DNA of 64,000 bases from positions 4,850,451-4,914,450 of the forward strand of contig NC_021681.1 in assembly GCF_000247815.1 (NCBI RefSeq), read 5' to 3'. The notes beneath the pieces are model-generated. The model did no database searches and had not been told where the DNA came from. It saw only the letters and a program-made list of their open reading frames with translations. The stretch is from Ficedula albicollis (Eukaryota > Chordata > Aves > Passeriformes > Muscicapidae). This document shows, piece after piece, positions 30,601 to 38,818 of the stretch (the stretch's first letter is position 1; every line of letters begins with the position of its first letter). The position numbers were made by a program, and so were the translations under genes.

Positions 30601-31729
30601 ATAGCAAAAGCAATGGCAAAGCAATAGCAATAAGCAAACGGCCAGAAACCAGAATGGCTAAAAGCACCAACTCTCCCCAGTACAAACTCTTATATAGGAT
30701 TTTTCCAGCAAGCTAAGACAAACTCGGACCAGCACTCCTTAACCTATTAGAATTCTAGTTTCTTAGCACACCAGGTTACGTATAGAACTATGCATACAAT
30801 CTATCTTGTTCTATCTAAAAAATGTAAGCAATATTCTTACTATAGCTCTATTATGTCTAAGTCCTGTCTACAACTGTGGGCCTGGAGCCTCTTGCTGAAA
30901 ATATCAGTATGTTTTCAACCTTCACTAGAAGTTGAGCTACTACTGTGGTATCCAGACCTTTCACTTACTAAAAGCATTAGAACTCAGCCTAAAACTACCA
31001 ACTTAAACTTCTACTTAAATGTCTACTTTACGTGTGAGTGGCTTAATATGCTTCAACCCATCCACAGGCTTTAATTCAATCCCTGCACTCTGAAGAATTC
31101 AGGGAGACCCCTGACCCACTGGCTCCAGCACCGGTGTGAAGCCAGGATGGCTGCAGGGTGTGACACACGGCCGGGCTGAGCCTGTGCTGTCACACAGGCG
31201 GGGCGGCTCTCAGGTGACACCAGGTGAGGAGCTGGGCAGCCAGCACCGGAAAACTCACCTCGACCCACCCAGCTTTCGTTTCTGCCACTCAAAAACCCCG
31301 CTCACCCCAGTTTTTTAAAGCAAGCCCGTGTTATTCTAGGGCAGCGCTCTCTTCTCGCACCAGGATGTGGTTAATCATTCCCCAGGCAGCCGCACACCGT
31401 GTCCCGGGCGCCGTGGGGTGCTGCTCCGTGGGGTGAAGCACCCACGAGCCGTGCAGGGCATCGCTCCGAACCCACGGAGCCCCCCCCGGGCAGGGCAGGA
31501 TCCCCAGCACCGCCCCCGAGCCGATGTTCAAACGCTGCATCGCCAAACGCCCCCGGCTCCACCGCGGGGATGCTGGGCTGGGGTCCCGCTGGGGCAGGAA
31601 CCCCCTCCCTCCCCGCCAGCATCCCGGCCCCATCCTCACCTTGATGTTGCAGAAGACGCTCCTGGAGCAGGGGCTGGAGCTCTTGGGGATGTCAGCCGGG
31701 GATTTGCCGACTTCGGGGCGGACTCCCAT
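9555..31729 (-). CDS. SLCO2A1: Solute carrier organic anion transporter 2A1 (prostaglandin transporter), complete gene of 14 coding exons
   Basis: SLCO2A1 is a 12-TM plasma-membrane carrier that takes up PGE2, PGF2alpha and related prostanoids, ending their signal. Fourteen exons joined in phase give 1902 bp: 633 aa against 643 in human. The OATP family signature [13 protein letters not shown] is intact at residues 242-254. The Kazal-like cysteine-rich extracellular loop is encoded by exon 10 and the start of exon 11. Residues equivalent to human Arg561 and Lys614, known to matter for prostaglandin transport, are conserved as Arg551 (in FLLMRLL) and Lys603 (in GLQVGYK). N-glycosylation sequons lie at NKS (132) and NTT (151), with more in the Kazal loop. 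The start ATG is under a TATA box in a CpG island, and its product aligns with the mammalian N-terminus. Intron 1 (~10.8 kb) is the largest. Confidence 0.97.
9752..9872 (-). CDS. SLCO2A1: SLCO2A1 exon 13
   Basis: Acceptor CTCCAG|CC, donor AG|GTACCC. Encodes [17 protein letters not shown] and [12 protein letters not shown], the last extracellular loop with paired cysteines. Intron 13 is only 76 bp. Confidence 0.95.
9958..10022 (-). CDS. SLCO2A1: SLCO2A1 exon 12
   Basis: 65-bp exon encoding [20 protein letters not shown] with the substrate-related Arg551. Acceptor CTGCAG|G, donor G|GTGAGT. Confidence 0.95.
10143..10306 (-). CDS. SLCO2A1: SLCO2A1 exon 11
   Basis: Starts ATC TAC (IYQNCSL) after CAACAG. 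It carries the final Kazal-loop cysteines (GSCPVSCSH) and [21 protein letters not shown]. Donor CG|GTGAGT. Confidence 0.95.
10609..10768 (-). CDS. SLCO2A1: SLCO2A1 exon 10 (Kazal-like loop)
   Basis: Acceptor TGGCAG|T, donor GTG|GTGAGT. Encodes the cysteine-rich loop ([14 protein letters not shown], then ISPCFAGC) with NTT and NST sequons. Its N-terminal part differs from human and is shorter, which accounts for most of the length difference. Confidence 0.93.
11008..11034. repeat. Poly(T)/pyrimidine tract in SLCO2A1 intron 9
   Basis: An almost pure T run following ttctcctttttc; low complexity, possibly a retroelement tail remnant. Confidence 0.7.
11774..11963 (-). CDS. SLCO2A1: SLCO2A1 exon 9
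   Basis: Encodes [20 protein letters not shown] and a further TM through IFFMGCS. Acceptor CTGCAG|GA, donor CCCAG|GTAAGG, ends in phase 2. Confidence 0.95.
12204..12368 (-). CDS. SLCO2A1: SLCO2A1 exon 8
   Basis: Acceptor CTGTAG|GA. Encodes [19 protein letters not shown] and [20 protein letters not shown]. Donor ATAG|GTGAGC, phase 1. Confidence 0.95.
   Translation of the reverse strand, partial: DSQRSSSGCCSTPSSSSWCWLSAASPLSLRVWPPSSTNSWRSSTVPPPPRPTSS
12482..12503. repeat. (ATG)n microsatellite in SLCO2A1 intron 7
   Basis: About seven tandem ATG/TGA triplets directly upstream of exon 8 in transcript sense. Confidence 0.85.
13235..13316 (-). CDS. SLCO2A1: SLCO2A1 exon 7 (cytosolic linker)
   Basis: 82-bp exon after CTCCCAG, encoding [20 protein letters not shown] and SLLEFIK, the large intracellular loop. 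Donor AAAA|GTAAAC. This is the least conserved exon relative to human, but the phase and the SL.(D/E)FIK ending match. Confidence 0.9.
13480..13838 (+). mobile_element. CR1 LINE 3' end in SLCO2A1 intron 6
   Basis: One of the best-preserved CR1 tails here: 'gagtgttcacctggagagga', 'caaggccaggttggacaggg', 'ttaaggtccttccaacacaa', ending 'gattctgtgatt'. Antisense to the host gene. Confidence 0.88.
14302..14429 (-). CDS. SLCO2A1: SLCO2A1 exon 6 (OATP signature)
   Basis: Contains the OATP superfamily signature [13 protein letters not shown], followed by TM residues to [12 protein letters not shown]. Acceptor TGGCAG|TG, donor GAG|GTGAGA, phase 0. Confidence 0.96.
14430..15855 (-). other. SLCO2A1: SLCO2A1 intron 5
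   Basis: 1.43-kb intron. Overlapping open frames on both strands (up to about 250 codons) share no recognisable domain and overlap each other, as GC-rich non-coding DNA does. No repeat was identified. Confidence 0.6.
15856..15954 (-). CDS. SLCO2A1: SLCO2A1 exon 5
   Basis: 99 bp encoding [20 protein letters not shown] and [12 protein letters not shown]. Acceptor TTCCAG|CC, donor G|GTGAGT. Confidence 0.95.
16800..16892 (+). mobile_element. CR1 tail fragment in SLCO2A1 intron 4
   Basis: Ends with 'gtcccttccaacccaaacca', 'tcctgggattttgtga'. Short, 5'-truncated. Confidence 0.7.
16924..17139 (-). CDS. SLCO2A1: SLCO2A1 exon 4
   Basis: 216 bp. First extracellular loop with two sequons (NKS, NTT), then TM residues [20 protein letters not shown] and [10 protein letters not shown]. 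Acceptor TTCCAG|GT, donor G|GTAAGT. Confidence 0.95.
17480..17655 (-). mobile_element. CR1 fragment, antisense half of an inverted pair
   Basis: Antisense CR1: 'gctccaagccctgtccagcc', 'agccacagcttctctgggca', 'ctccctaatatttaatctaa'. Directly abuts a sense CR1 copy, in SLCO2A1 intron 3. Confidence 0.8.
17656..17803 (+). mobile_element. CR1 fragment, sense half of an inverted pair
   Basis: Sense CR1 beginning 'agagaaacagtggctgcccc' and ending 'aaccatgattctgta'. With the preceding copy it forms a head-to-head palindrome. Confidence 0.8.
18017..18179 (-). CDS. SLCO2A1: SLCO2A1 exon 3
   Basis: 163 bp encoding [20 protein letters not shown] and the next [22 protein letters not shown]. Acceptor TTGCAG|A, donor CG|GTGAGT. 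Confidence 0.95.
18384..19096 (+). mobile_element. Solo LTR of an endogenous retrovirus, with 5-bp TSD
   Basis: A 713-bp element starting TGTGTTGGG and ending AAACCAGGACA, flanked by identical 5-bp duplications CAGGA (18379-18383 and 19097-19101). Internal features fit an LTR: a TATA-like GATAAAAA near 18662, and an AGTAAA signal near 18947 in an A/T-rich stretch. A 5-bp TSD fits ERVL-type avian elements. No internal retroviral genes are attached. It lies in SLCO2A1 intron 2, antisense to the gene. Confidence 0.85.
19163..19455 (-). mobile_element. CR1 LINE 3' end in SLCO2A1 intron 2
   Basis: Antisense CR1: 'aatcacttaggttggaaaac', 'agtgccacatccacacatct', 'gggatggggactccaccact', then the C-terminal ORF2 remnant region. 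Confidence 0.85.
19715..19806 (+). mobile_element. CR1 terminal fragment
   Basis: Ends 'ggtcccttccaacccaaacc' and 'cctgtgattctatg', the usual CR1 octamer-type tail. Confidence 0.75.
20300..20532 (+). mobile_element. CR1 LINE 3' end next to SLCO2A1 exon 2
   Basis: Sense CR1 with 'agagaagctgtggctgcccc', 'gctagtggaaggtgtccctg', 'cctttccaacccaaaccatt'. Ends about 215 bp before exon 2 (plus coordinates). Confidence 0.85.
20748..20885 (-). CDS. SLCO2A1: SLCO2A1 exon 2
   Basis: 138 bp encoding TM1 ([20 protein letters not shown]) and the conserved [14 protein letters not shown]. Acceptor CCACAG|GTG, donor GAG|GTAACA, phase 0 at both ends. Confidence 0.95.
20931..21200 (-). mobile_element. CR1 LINE 3' end at the start of SLCO2A1 intron 1
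   Basis: Antisense CR1: 'aatcacagactcattaaggt', 'ggaaaagacctccaaggtca', 'cctgggcagcctgttccaac'. Lies about 45 bp from exon 2, close to the intron 1 acceptor. Confidence 0.85.
21666..21690. repeat. (AAC)n microsatellite
   Basis: Tandem AAC/CAA triplets within an A-rich stretch. Confidence 0.8.
22990..23027. repeat. (GGGAGA)n purine tract
   Basis: About six GGGAGA hexamers on the plus strand; homopurine/homopyrimidine DNA able to form triplex or G-rich structures. Confidence 0.85.
23904..24270. repeat. 33-bp minisatellite, 11 copies, in SLCO2A1 intron 1
   Basis: Unit begins GGGCTCTCAAGGAGAGCC and continues CAGCTCGCTGGCTCA. Eleven head-to-tail copies start every 33 bp from 23904; they are nearly identical except for a GTC/GGC change in copy 10 and an extra CGCT in copy 11. 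Because 33 is divisible by 3, several frames stay open through the array on both strands (for example an 11-residue [11 protein letters not shown] repeat). Each unit holds the palindrome GGCTCTC-aa-GGAGAGCC. I see no evidence of translation. Confidence 0.95.
25473..25605. repeat. 68-bp tandem duplication
   Basis: Two direct copies beginning CTGTAGGAATTGA at 25473 and 25541, both ending in AGTGTTTATTTTAGAG, with a few substitutions. Confidence 0.85.
27697..27765 (-). mobile_element. CR1 terminal fragment
   Basis: Antisense CR1 end 'atagaatcatagcatcatta' followed by 'ggaaaagacctccaagatca'. Confidence 0.8.
28056..28272 (-). mobile_element. CR1 LINE 3' end
   Basis: Antisense CR1: 'aatcacagaatcccagaatg', 'ccatggaccaccttccacta', 'gccacagcttctctggaaaa'. 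Confidence 0.85.
30333..31066 (-). mobile_element. Putative reverse-oriented LTR with internal 106-bp duplication
   Basis: An A/T-rich block unlike its surroundings. On the minus strand it has a TATA box (CCTATATAAGAG, about 30690) followed some 240 bp downstream by an AATAAA signal (about 30446), the order expected of an LTR promoter and R region. Candidate ends are TG/CA-like (plus-strand TGTGTGAGG and CATCCACA), but I could not find a matching target-site duplication, so the boundaries are provisional. No retroviral coding sequence is attached. Confidence 0.5.
30469..30680. repeat. 106-bp tandem duplication inside the LTR-like element
   Basis: Two apparently perfect direct copies, beginning GCAAAGCACATCAGTTTT at 30469 and 30575, each ending in CAACTCTCCCCAG. 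Confidence 0.92.
31640..31729 (-). CDS. SLCO2A1: SLCO2A1 exon 1 (coding part)
   Basis: ATG at 31729-31727. Thirty codons encode the cytosolic N-terminus, ending in SRSVFCNIK, which matches the human RSVFGNIK. Donor AAG|GTGAGG. The context (actcccATGGG on the plus strand reading) is compatible with initiation, and no closer in-frame ATG exists. Confidence 0.92.
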
Positions 31730-31834
31730 GGCGAGGGGATCCCGGGATCTGCGGGCTGTGCGTGCGCTCCCCGCGCGGAGCGTGCCCAAGCCCCTCCGAG
31801 CCGCGAGTGAGCCCGGCGGCGGCAGCGTCAACTT

Positions 31835-31840
31835 CTTATA
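31835..31840 (-). promoter_or_regulatory. SLCO2A1: SLCO2A1 TATA box
   Basis: TATAAG on the minus strand, inside the palindrome CTTATAAG at 31835-31842. It is about 105 bp upstream of the start codon, in a GC-rich setting. A start near 31805-31810 would give a ~80-nt 5' UTR. Confidence 0.55.
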
Positions 31841-33451
31841 AGTCGGCTCCCGGGAGCGATGATGAAACGCTTTCTCCTCCCTCTTTTGCTTTGTGCGCCG
31901 AGGGAACTTTAAAGCCGCAGGGAGCCCAGGCAGCGCGCACGGAGCAGGTGGGGGCGAGGGTCGGGCACCTCGGGGTGGGGGCTGCGGTGAGGGGACGATG
32001 CTCTAGGCACCCTCGGGGACACCCGAGCCGTCCCCGTGCTCGTGTGCCGGGCTGCAGGACAAGGGAAGCGGCAGCGGGGCCCTCCCGCAGGGAAAACGCG
32101 CTGGGATTTTAATTCAAAGCCCCCCTGAAGGGGCGAGAGGAAGGGGAGGCACCTTTCAGCAGCAGCTGGGATTTGGCTCCCAGCTGGTGGGAGGGGGAAA
32201 TTGGGTGGCCAGATGGAGAAATCCTTCCCTGGGCCGAGGGGTTTTGGAGGGGGGAAAAAAACCACCTCAGTGTTTGTTTTCATTGAAAAAGCTGCATTTG
32301 TGAAGCTCCTGAGCGCTGTTTTTTTCACCAACACCTCTCGGGGCTTTGTTTATGCAAAGCGCTGATTTATTTTGCAAGCTCCTCTCAGGGGGAAACGCGT
32401 CAGAAGGAGAAGGGCAGGTTGATCCAGCCGGAGGAGAAACCAGCTTCAAGTGTTTTGTCCACATTATCCGGCGTAAAGCAGGTGGGGAGAGCCGGGGGAC
32501 CCCCCGCCAGACAGCGAGACCCGCCCTGGGCTGTGCTGAGGCTGGAGAAATAACCCCCAGCTGCTGGCAGGGGTTCCCTGGGAGGGTCCCTGTGCGCGGC
32601 GCCAAGGGCAGAGCCCCTCTCAGTGCCACCCCCAGCCCCACATCCCGCCCCCCTCACCACGAGAGGGTGCCTGGAGCCCGGGGGAAGCCGCTGCCAGGTG
32701 CCGCTGTGCTCCCTGCCGACCCCCAGGTGAGGACCCTGGGGTCTGACCCTGCCTAGGGCAGCCTGACAGGCAGCGCTGCCAACGTGAAAGGAGCTCGTCT
32801 TGGCCGCCGGCTTCCCAGTTTCTGATCCCTGGCCCAGGATGGGTGGGGTATCACCAGCTTTGGGGTGGCAAAAGAGTTTTATTTTTCTGTCCCATCCCCG
32901 AATTTGCCAGATCTGGGGGCAGGACGTGGCATGAAGAGACCCTTTATTCCCCATCAGAGTTAGCCAAGCCCTTTTACCCAACACTCTATGGCAGGACGTG
33001 GAAGTTTCAGCCTTACCAGGAGAAAAGCTCAAGCAAGCCAACACCTCTGCTCCTCTCCCATCCTCCCTGGAGCCCAGCGTGCCACTGACCTGATTTTTCA
33101 GGCAGTGCCTGACCCTCTCCCTGCTCCGTTTATCTTGCAGCAGCCGTGACGCTCACTTTGTCATAACATCCCCCTCCAGCAGCAGCTGTTCTGGCCACTG
33201 ACTCCAGCTTTTCCCTACTCATTTGTCTCCATGCAGCAAAACACAGCAGGGAAGAGGCCTGACAAGCCTGAGCAGGGAGACACTCCTGCCCTGATGTCCC
33301 GTGCCGTGGAAGGGGTTGGACACCCCGTGAGAGGGGTTGGTGACCCCCACAAGGGGAGGAAAAAGGCTCTGGTGGGTCAAAAGGGAATCAGGACCCTCTG
33401 CATCTGCCTCTGGGGAGCACCTCTGGGGGCTGGATGTCCTGCCCCACTGGA

Positions 33452-33865
33452 ATTGTTTCTATTGGAAAAGCCCTCCAAGGCCATGGAGTCCAGCTGTTCG
33501 CCCAGCAGTGCCAAGCCCAGCCCTAACCCGTGTCCCCAGCGCCACATCCACACCTCTGTGAAATCCCTGCAGGTATGGGGACTCCACCACTGCCCTGAGC
33601 AGCCCCTTCCAATGCCTGGCCACCTCTTCTGGGAAGGAATTTTCCCAGTATCCAACCTGAATCTGCCCTGGCACAGCCTGAGGCTTGAGGCTTGAGGCTC
33701 CTGTCCGTGTTCCTGGGAGCAGAGCCTGATCCCCCCACCCCTGTCCCCTCCTGTCAGGGAGTTGTGCAGAGCCACAAGGTTCCCCCTGGGCCTCCTTTTC
33801 TCCAGGCTGAGCCCCTTTCCCAGCTCCCTCAGCCTCTCCTGGTGCTCCAGATCCTTCATGGATGC
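33452..33865 (-). mobile_element. Longer CR1 fragment with ORF2 C-terminal remnant
   Basis: On the minus strand it translates to recognisable CR1 tail protein: LGKGLSLEKRRPRGNLVA, then GRFRLDTGKIPSQKRW. This explains most of a 304-codon open frame at 33377-34291. The 3' end is 'ttggaaaagccctccaaggc' (plus-strand reading). Confidence 0.88.
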
Positions 33866-34654
33866 AATTCCAGTGGGAACTGACCACACACCCCACTCAG
33901 CACAGGACCTGTCCCCCCAGTCACCACTGTCCTCCCTGGCTCTGGCCACCCCCAGCGAGCCCCTGCTGGATCCCAGGCGTGGAGAGGTGCCCCAGTGTGG
34001 CTGGTTTGCTGGAGGGCAGGGAGAAATGCTGCTGGCAAGCCACGCTGCCCTCGTATTTCTCAATGTGCAGCTCTTGCAATAGGCAAGGCAAGAAAACAGC
34101 TGGTTCCTGCTCCAGCCATGAGCCATGGACTGCTCGGGGAACCCCAGGGGCTGCACACCCTGCTGACCCACCCCACTCCACGTCCTGGCTTGTGCTCCAG
34201 TGAACATTTTCCCCGAGCTGGTCAAGCCTTGGCAGCTGAAATAGCCGTAGTAACAATAAAATTTGACAATCTGAATTTCAAGTCCACACATCTCTGCCCA
34301 TCAGAAGGCACTGCTGACGTCTCCCAAGCTTTTATCCTGCTGGAAGAGAAACTCCAGCCCTGGGACACACGTTCACCTCCAGCTCTCTTACACCCAACAC
34401 TGCTTTTAAATCACAGGCTTCAGAGAGTGCAACAGGAGCTAACAAAATGAGCTGCATGTGAGAAAATGGGGGGCTCTTGCCTCTTTTTGAGCATTCTCTG
34501 CTGCATTTCACTTTCTTGGCAAGGAGCAGCTCATCCTGAAGGTGAGTGCACAGGAGGGGAGTGATTTGTGGTGGTCCTGACAAGGGGAGGAGAGTTGGGT
34601 TTCACATTCTCCTCATCGTGCTTGGCCAGGGTGATGGGGTCGATGTTAAAGTGC

Positions 34655-34757
34655 CTGGAAGTGCAGGGACACCTTCCACTGTCCCAAATTTCTCCAAGCC
34701 CTGTCCAGCCTGGCCTGGAACACTTCCAGGGATGGAGCAGCCACGGCTTCTCTGATC
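34655..34757 (-). mobile_element. CR1 fragment
   Basis: Antisense CR1 segment 'gggacaccttccactgtccc' to 'gagcagccacggcttctctg'. Its far flank carries an unassigned motif also found near 36.9 kb. Confidence 0.8.
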
Positions 34758-34812
34758 TTCACACTTTTAGTATTTACTTATTTACTTTGCTAAAGAAATT
34801 CTTTCCTTTAGC

Positions 34813-34875
34813 TGTTCTCCTGCCTCTAGAAGACCTCGGAGTGCTCCGACAGCCACCACAGAATGGAAATTAATT
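34813..34875. repeat. Unassigned dispersed repeat, copy 1
   Basis: About 50 bp (core AGACCTCGGAGTGCTCC, CAGCCACCACAGAATGG, AAATTAA) recurring at 36868-36920 with six differences in 50 bases by eye. Both copies follow an antisense CR1 fragment in the same order. Confidence 0.65.
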
Positions 34876-36777
34876 TGCTGGGGAAGCAAACACGAAGCCC
34901 CTGGGCTCCCAGGGGGGTTTCAGAATTGCAAGTACAAACTTTAGAGCCCCCTCCACGTTAGCAGAGGCAGTCCCTGGGGGTGCAGAGCAGCACCCCAAGC
35001 CCAGGGCTGGTGGTGTGGCACAGGGAACAAGGACCAGAGTGGCACCAGTGGCTCCTGCAGTGCCTGTGGCTGGGAATGGCAGAGCTGGGGTTGATCTGCC
35101 AGCACTGTTTGGAGCAGGAATAGTGCTCAGGGGAAGTGCTCAGCTGTACCAGAAGAACAGGCTGGGCTGGCTCACATGTCCTGGGCATGGGGCAGGTGAT
35201 TCCCCAGCAGCCCTGGGGAGGGGACGCTGCTGTCCCCAGGGTGGAGAGGCGCATAGGGGATTTGCTTTAGGGACAAGTGACAGCTGAGCCCCAGGGCGGG
35301 AGGTGACGCTGCCTGTCCATCTGAGGCCACCAGCAGCCCTGCAGGGCAGCCAGAGCTGCTACACCCAGCGTTAGGAGTGAGGCCAAGGTGGGGTGGAGGG
35401 CAGGGAGCTCCTCTGGGTGATGGCAGAGCTGTGTGTCAGGGTTAGACCTTCCCTCCCGTGATGCTGACTAATAGATACGTCAAACAGCTCCATCCCATAT
35501 CCAAACCCAGGCAATCAAACTCCTGCAGGGCAGCAGCAGAAGGAAGGTGCACTCTGGGGGAATAAATGGGAAGGCAGGTTTGACCAGGCTGTGACTGCAG
35601 GGTGGCTGTGGAGGCTGGGATTTTGGCAGGCTGAGACTTTAGGAAGAGCAGAGAGGAAAGCAGAAGCTCCTGCACTTTTAAGAGCTAACAGGGTGTCCTG
35701 GGAATGGAGGAAATGCTCTTAAATGAGCCCTGGTGGTGCTTTGTGTCTCTAAAAACAGCCACTTTCTTTTCCTCTGCCTTTTTCAGTAACTCCTGTTTAT
35801 TCTGAGGCTACTCACCATCAGTCAATGCCATGGGACACCAGAGGCTCTTCAGTTAAACTGGAGATGGCCTGAGGGACGGGTTATTTTGGTGGGAGAGCCA
35901 ACTCTCCATTCTCCATCTCACCTTTGCCACCTCTCCTTTCTCCCCAGGAGCTTTTTGGGGATGCCAGCCCCCAAGTGTCACGAGTGGGGCCTTTAGCTCA
36001 GGACATTCCAGAGGAGAAACTCCTCTGGCTGCTTAAAGGAGGAGGTGGGAGATTGGAGTTAAGATTATTTGTTCCACACCCTGCCCATCTGTGTTGTGCC
36101 ATGCACAGGGGCAGGTGGAAGGAGGGCTGATGACGTGCATCCCTCAGCGGAATGTGGGTGCTGTGCATTCCAGGGGTCACCCCAAGGACCCCCCAGCCCT
36201 CACACCCTCCTGGCACTGTCCCAGCACAGCACTTCAGACAGCCAGATGTTTGCAGCCAAGCCAGAGCCTGGCCTTCACTGCACGCCACAACAAAGAGGGA
36301 GTCTTTGCCTCGGAGGATTTGCAATCTAAAGCATCAGTATCCTGTAGGAAAAGCAATTAAAGGAGGCAGACAAGGATCTGACAGAGCCATTCAAAGCAGG
36401 ATTGCATTTCCTTGAAACTGCTGCGAGTGATCTCGATGAGACAATCTAAATTGCTCCTGCCCACTGCCAATAAACTGCACGGTTGGTAAATATTTCAGGA
36501 ACAGTGCCCCTGAGCCACGATTCTGCTGCCTGAAAAAGGTAGAGTCAAGTATTTGTGTACAATTCCCTAACCTCCACACCTCCATGGACTGGAGAGACAG
36601 ACTTTCCCTCTGCCTCAAAATGGGCTGCAGGGCAAAGCTGGTGCATCCAACAGCACCAGAACCTGTAGGAATGTCCTAAATCCCTGCAGGACTGCAGCCC
36701 CTGAGCAGCTCAAGGAGGGTCCTGTCCAGAGGGACCCCAGAGACTCATCCCAGCCCAGGGAAGAAGGTGATGACACC

Positions 36778-36855
36778 TCACCTGCCACCATCCCAGGGTG
36801 CTCCAAGCCCTGTCCAACCTGGCCCTGCAGGGATGGGGCAGCCACAGCTTCTACG
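36778..36855 (-). mobile_element. CR1 fragment
   Basis: Antisense CR1 segment 'ccagggtgctccaagccctg' to 'ggggcagccacagcttct'. Confidence 0.75.
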
Positions 36856-36867
36856 ACTGTTTTGCCT

Positions 36868-36920
36868 CCTTTAAAAGACCTCAGAGTGCTCTGGCAGCCA
36901 CCACTGAATGGAAATTAAGC
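36868..36920. repeat. Unassigned dispersed repeat, copy 2
   Basis: Second copy of the motif at 34813-34875 (AGACCTCAGAGTGCTCT, CAGCCACCACTGAATGG, AAATTAA), in the same orientation and the same position relative to a CR1 piece. Confidence 0.65.
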
Positions 36921-37348
36921 TAAAAAAAGCAAAATATCCAAAAGCTTTAGTGGCTCTTACCCCATTACATGGCAGGAGCTGGTCCAAGCACTGTGCAAAG
37001 ATCACAGCTCTGATCTGATCCCTCCTGAAGCCATTCTAAGGACAGTAAAACCACAAACTTTGGATGCTTGTAGGCTTCCCTCTGGAGAAAAGGTTAAATT
37101 CAATAAAAAGAGGATAAGCAAGAGTGAATTCAGCACATCTCATTCCTAATATCTCTGGCTCTGACTGCACTCAAACTGCTGCAAGTCCTGAAGCTCTGGG
37201 CATTGTTAAATATGGAATGAGAGTTATGTGTTTGCAGGGAAAATGCTTCACTCTCCACTAATAGGCAGCAAAATATTTTTATTATACTATATATTGACTT
37301 ATTAAACGATGATGGCAGCAGGAGTGCCAACAAAGTTGTGTAATCATC

Positions 37349-37433
37349 TTTTTTTTTCTTTTTTTTTTTTTTTTTTTTTTTTTTCCCCCCCCTTTTTCCC
37401 CCCCGTTTTTTTTTCTTTTTTTTTTTCCCATTT
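37349..37433. repeat. Long T/C homopyrimidine tract
   Basis: About 85 bp of runs of T and C with one G, including roughly 26 consecutive T and two blocks of about 8-9 C. Low complexity and prone to sequencing error; potential triplex DNA. Confidence 0.9.
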
Positions 37434-37737
37434 TGTTTTTCAGCTGCTCAGAAGTTCCATAAAAACTCCTTGTTTGGTTGGAAATCTTGCAGATCTCCAC
37501 AGTGCTGCGGGGTATCACTGCATGGTTTGGCTGTCACTGAGGAAGGGTCAGCTCCTCCATAATCCAGGCTGGATTTCAGGCAGCAAACCTCAGGGCAAAA
37601 CCACAAAACCTGCTCTGCTCAGGCTGGGCACGAGGTTTGGCAGCCACCAAGCCCTGCTGGCACCAGTTTTGTAGAGCCCTGATTTGGGAATCAGGGTTGG
37701 CAGACCCATTTCTGGATGCTCAAAGCTGTTGGATCTC

Positions 37738-37890
37738 TTCATTCCTCCCCAGGGTTTTCATTCCTCCCAGGTTTCATCTCTTCATTCCTCCCCAAGGTTT
37801 TCATTCTCCCAGGTTTCATCTCTTCATTCCTCCCCAAGGTTTTCATTCCTCCCAAGTTTCACCTTTTCATTCCTCCCAGGTTTTCCAAGG
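37738..37890. repeat. ~44-bp tandem repeat (TTCATTCCTCCC family)
   Basis: Three to four imperfect copies built from TTCATTCCTCCCCAAGG and TTTTCATTCCTCCCAGG blocks; pyrimidine-rich. Confidence 0.85.
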
Positions 37891-38818
37891 ACACGCCACT
37901 GCTTTGAGCTCTTTACACCCCCCCCACAAAACGCCTTTGGAGGGTCTCTCTTCCCTCCAGCACTGAGATTTAGCAGCTCAGACCCCAAAATTAGGGTGAA
38001 GGCCTGGCCATACCTTGGTGCAGGCAGCTCTGGCTCCATCCCAGGTGTTGTTCCAAGAGGAGAATGCGGGCGTTGCCCAGGGCAGGATGGAAAAATTCAA
38101 TGTCCATCCTACAAAAAAAGTGCTGGAAGCTTTCTGTTTGGAGAAGCTGGAATCAAAACATTGAAAAGGTTTTGGATCTCAAGAGGCTCTCCAAACTCTG
38201 AGTGTGGGCAGGGAAGAGCTGGTTTTGAGCTGCTATCGACATGAGCCATTGCAAGTGAAATTTGTTTTCCTTGGAACAGCCAAGTCCAGCTGGAACAATG
38301 GCTGGAATCGACATTTTGCAAGGAAAGATTTTGTTTCATCTTGAAAAGCTGCAACACCTTGAAATATTTTCCGATGGAAATGACATTTTGTTTCTGCTGA
38401 TAAACACGGGAGTCGTTCCCATCACAGTTTCCATCCTTCTCTGGCCCTTCCCACTTCAGCAGGAGGGATCCGTGGAAGCACAGGCAGGAGAGGTGGAGAG
38501 GCACCCAACCATCTCATCCAGGGGGATGGAGAGCCCTCCGTGGGCACAGCTCATGGAAACACCCATTAAATGTGGAATTGGAGGGCAAGACATCCAGTGG
38601 GATGTGTTTTGGACTGAGGAGCCCCAAGACCTTGAGGGAAGACCAACAGATGAGGAGAAAAACACTATTGGAATGTGACATATCACAGAACAGGTCAACA
38701 GGAGACCTGGGGATGGTTTTTAAAGCTCTTGGTTTCTTTTTGCATCTCCTCCATGGACTGGGTGAGAGCAAATCCCTGTCACCCACATCCAGGGCACTGG
38801 AGGAGGACTGTGCTGTCC

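Larger units (their letters stand above)
20886..31639 (-). other. SLCO2A1: SLCO2A1 intron 1 (10.8 kb)
   Basis: Contains three CR1 tails, a GGGAGA hexamer tract (22990-23027), an (AAC)n tract (21666-21690), the 33-bp minisatellite, a 68-bp tandem duplication, a small CpG-rich patch (26358-26425) and most of a reverse LTR-like element at its 5' end. No nested gene was recognised; open frames in the minisatellite are repeat artefacts. Confidence 0.65.
31330..32110. promoter_or_regulatory. SLCO2A1: CpG island over SLCO2A1 exon 1 and promoter
   Basis: CpG dinucleotides are dense from about 31.33 to 32.11 kb, in contrast to the flanking introns and intergenic DNA. A second, weaker GC-rich block continues at about 32.45-32.76 kb. 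Limits were judged by eye. Confidence 0.7.

Noticed and set aside
33377..34291. 304-codon minus-strand open frame
   Set aside because: Most of it is a CR1 ORF2 C-terminal remnant (LEKRRPRGNLVA motif) running into unrelated upstream sequence; not a host gene.
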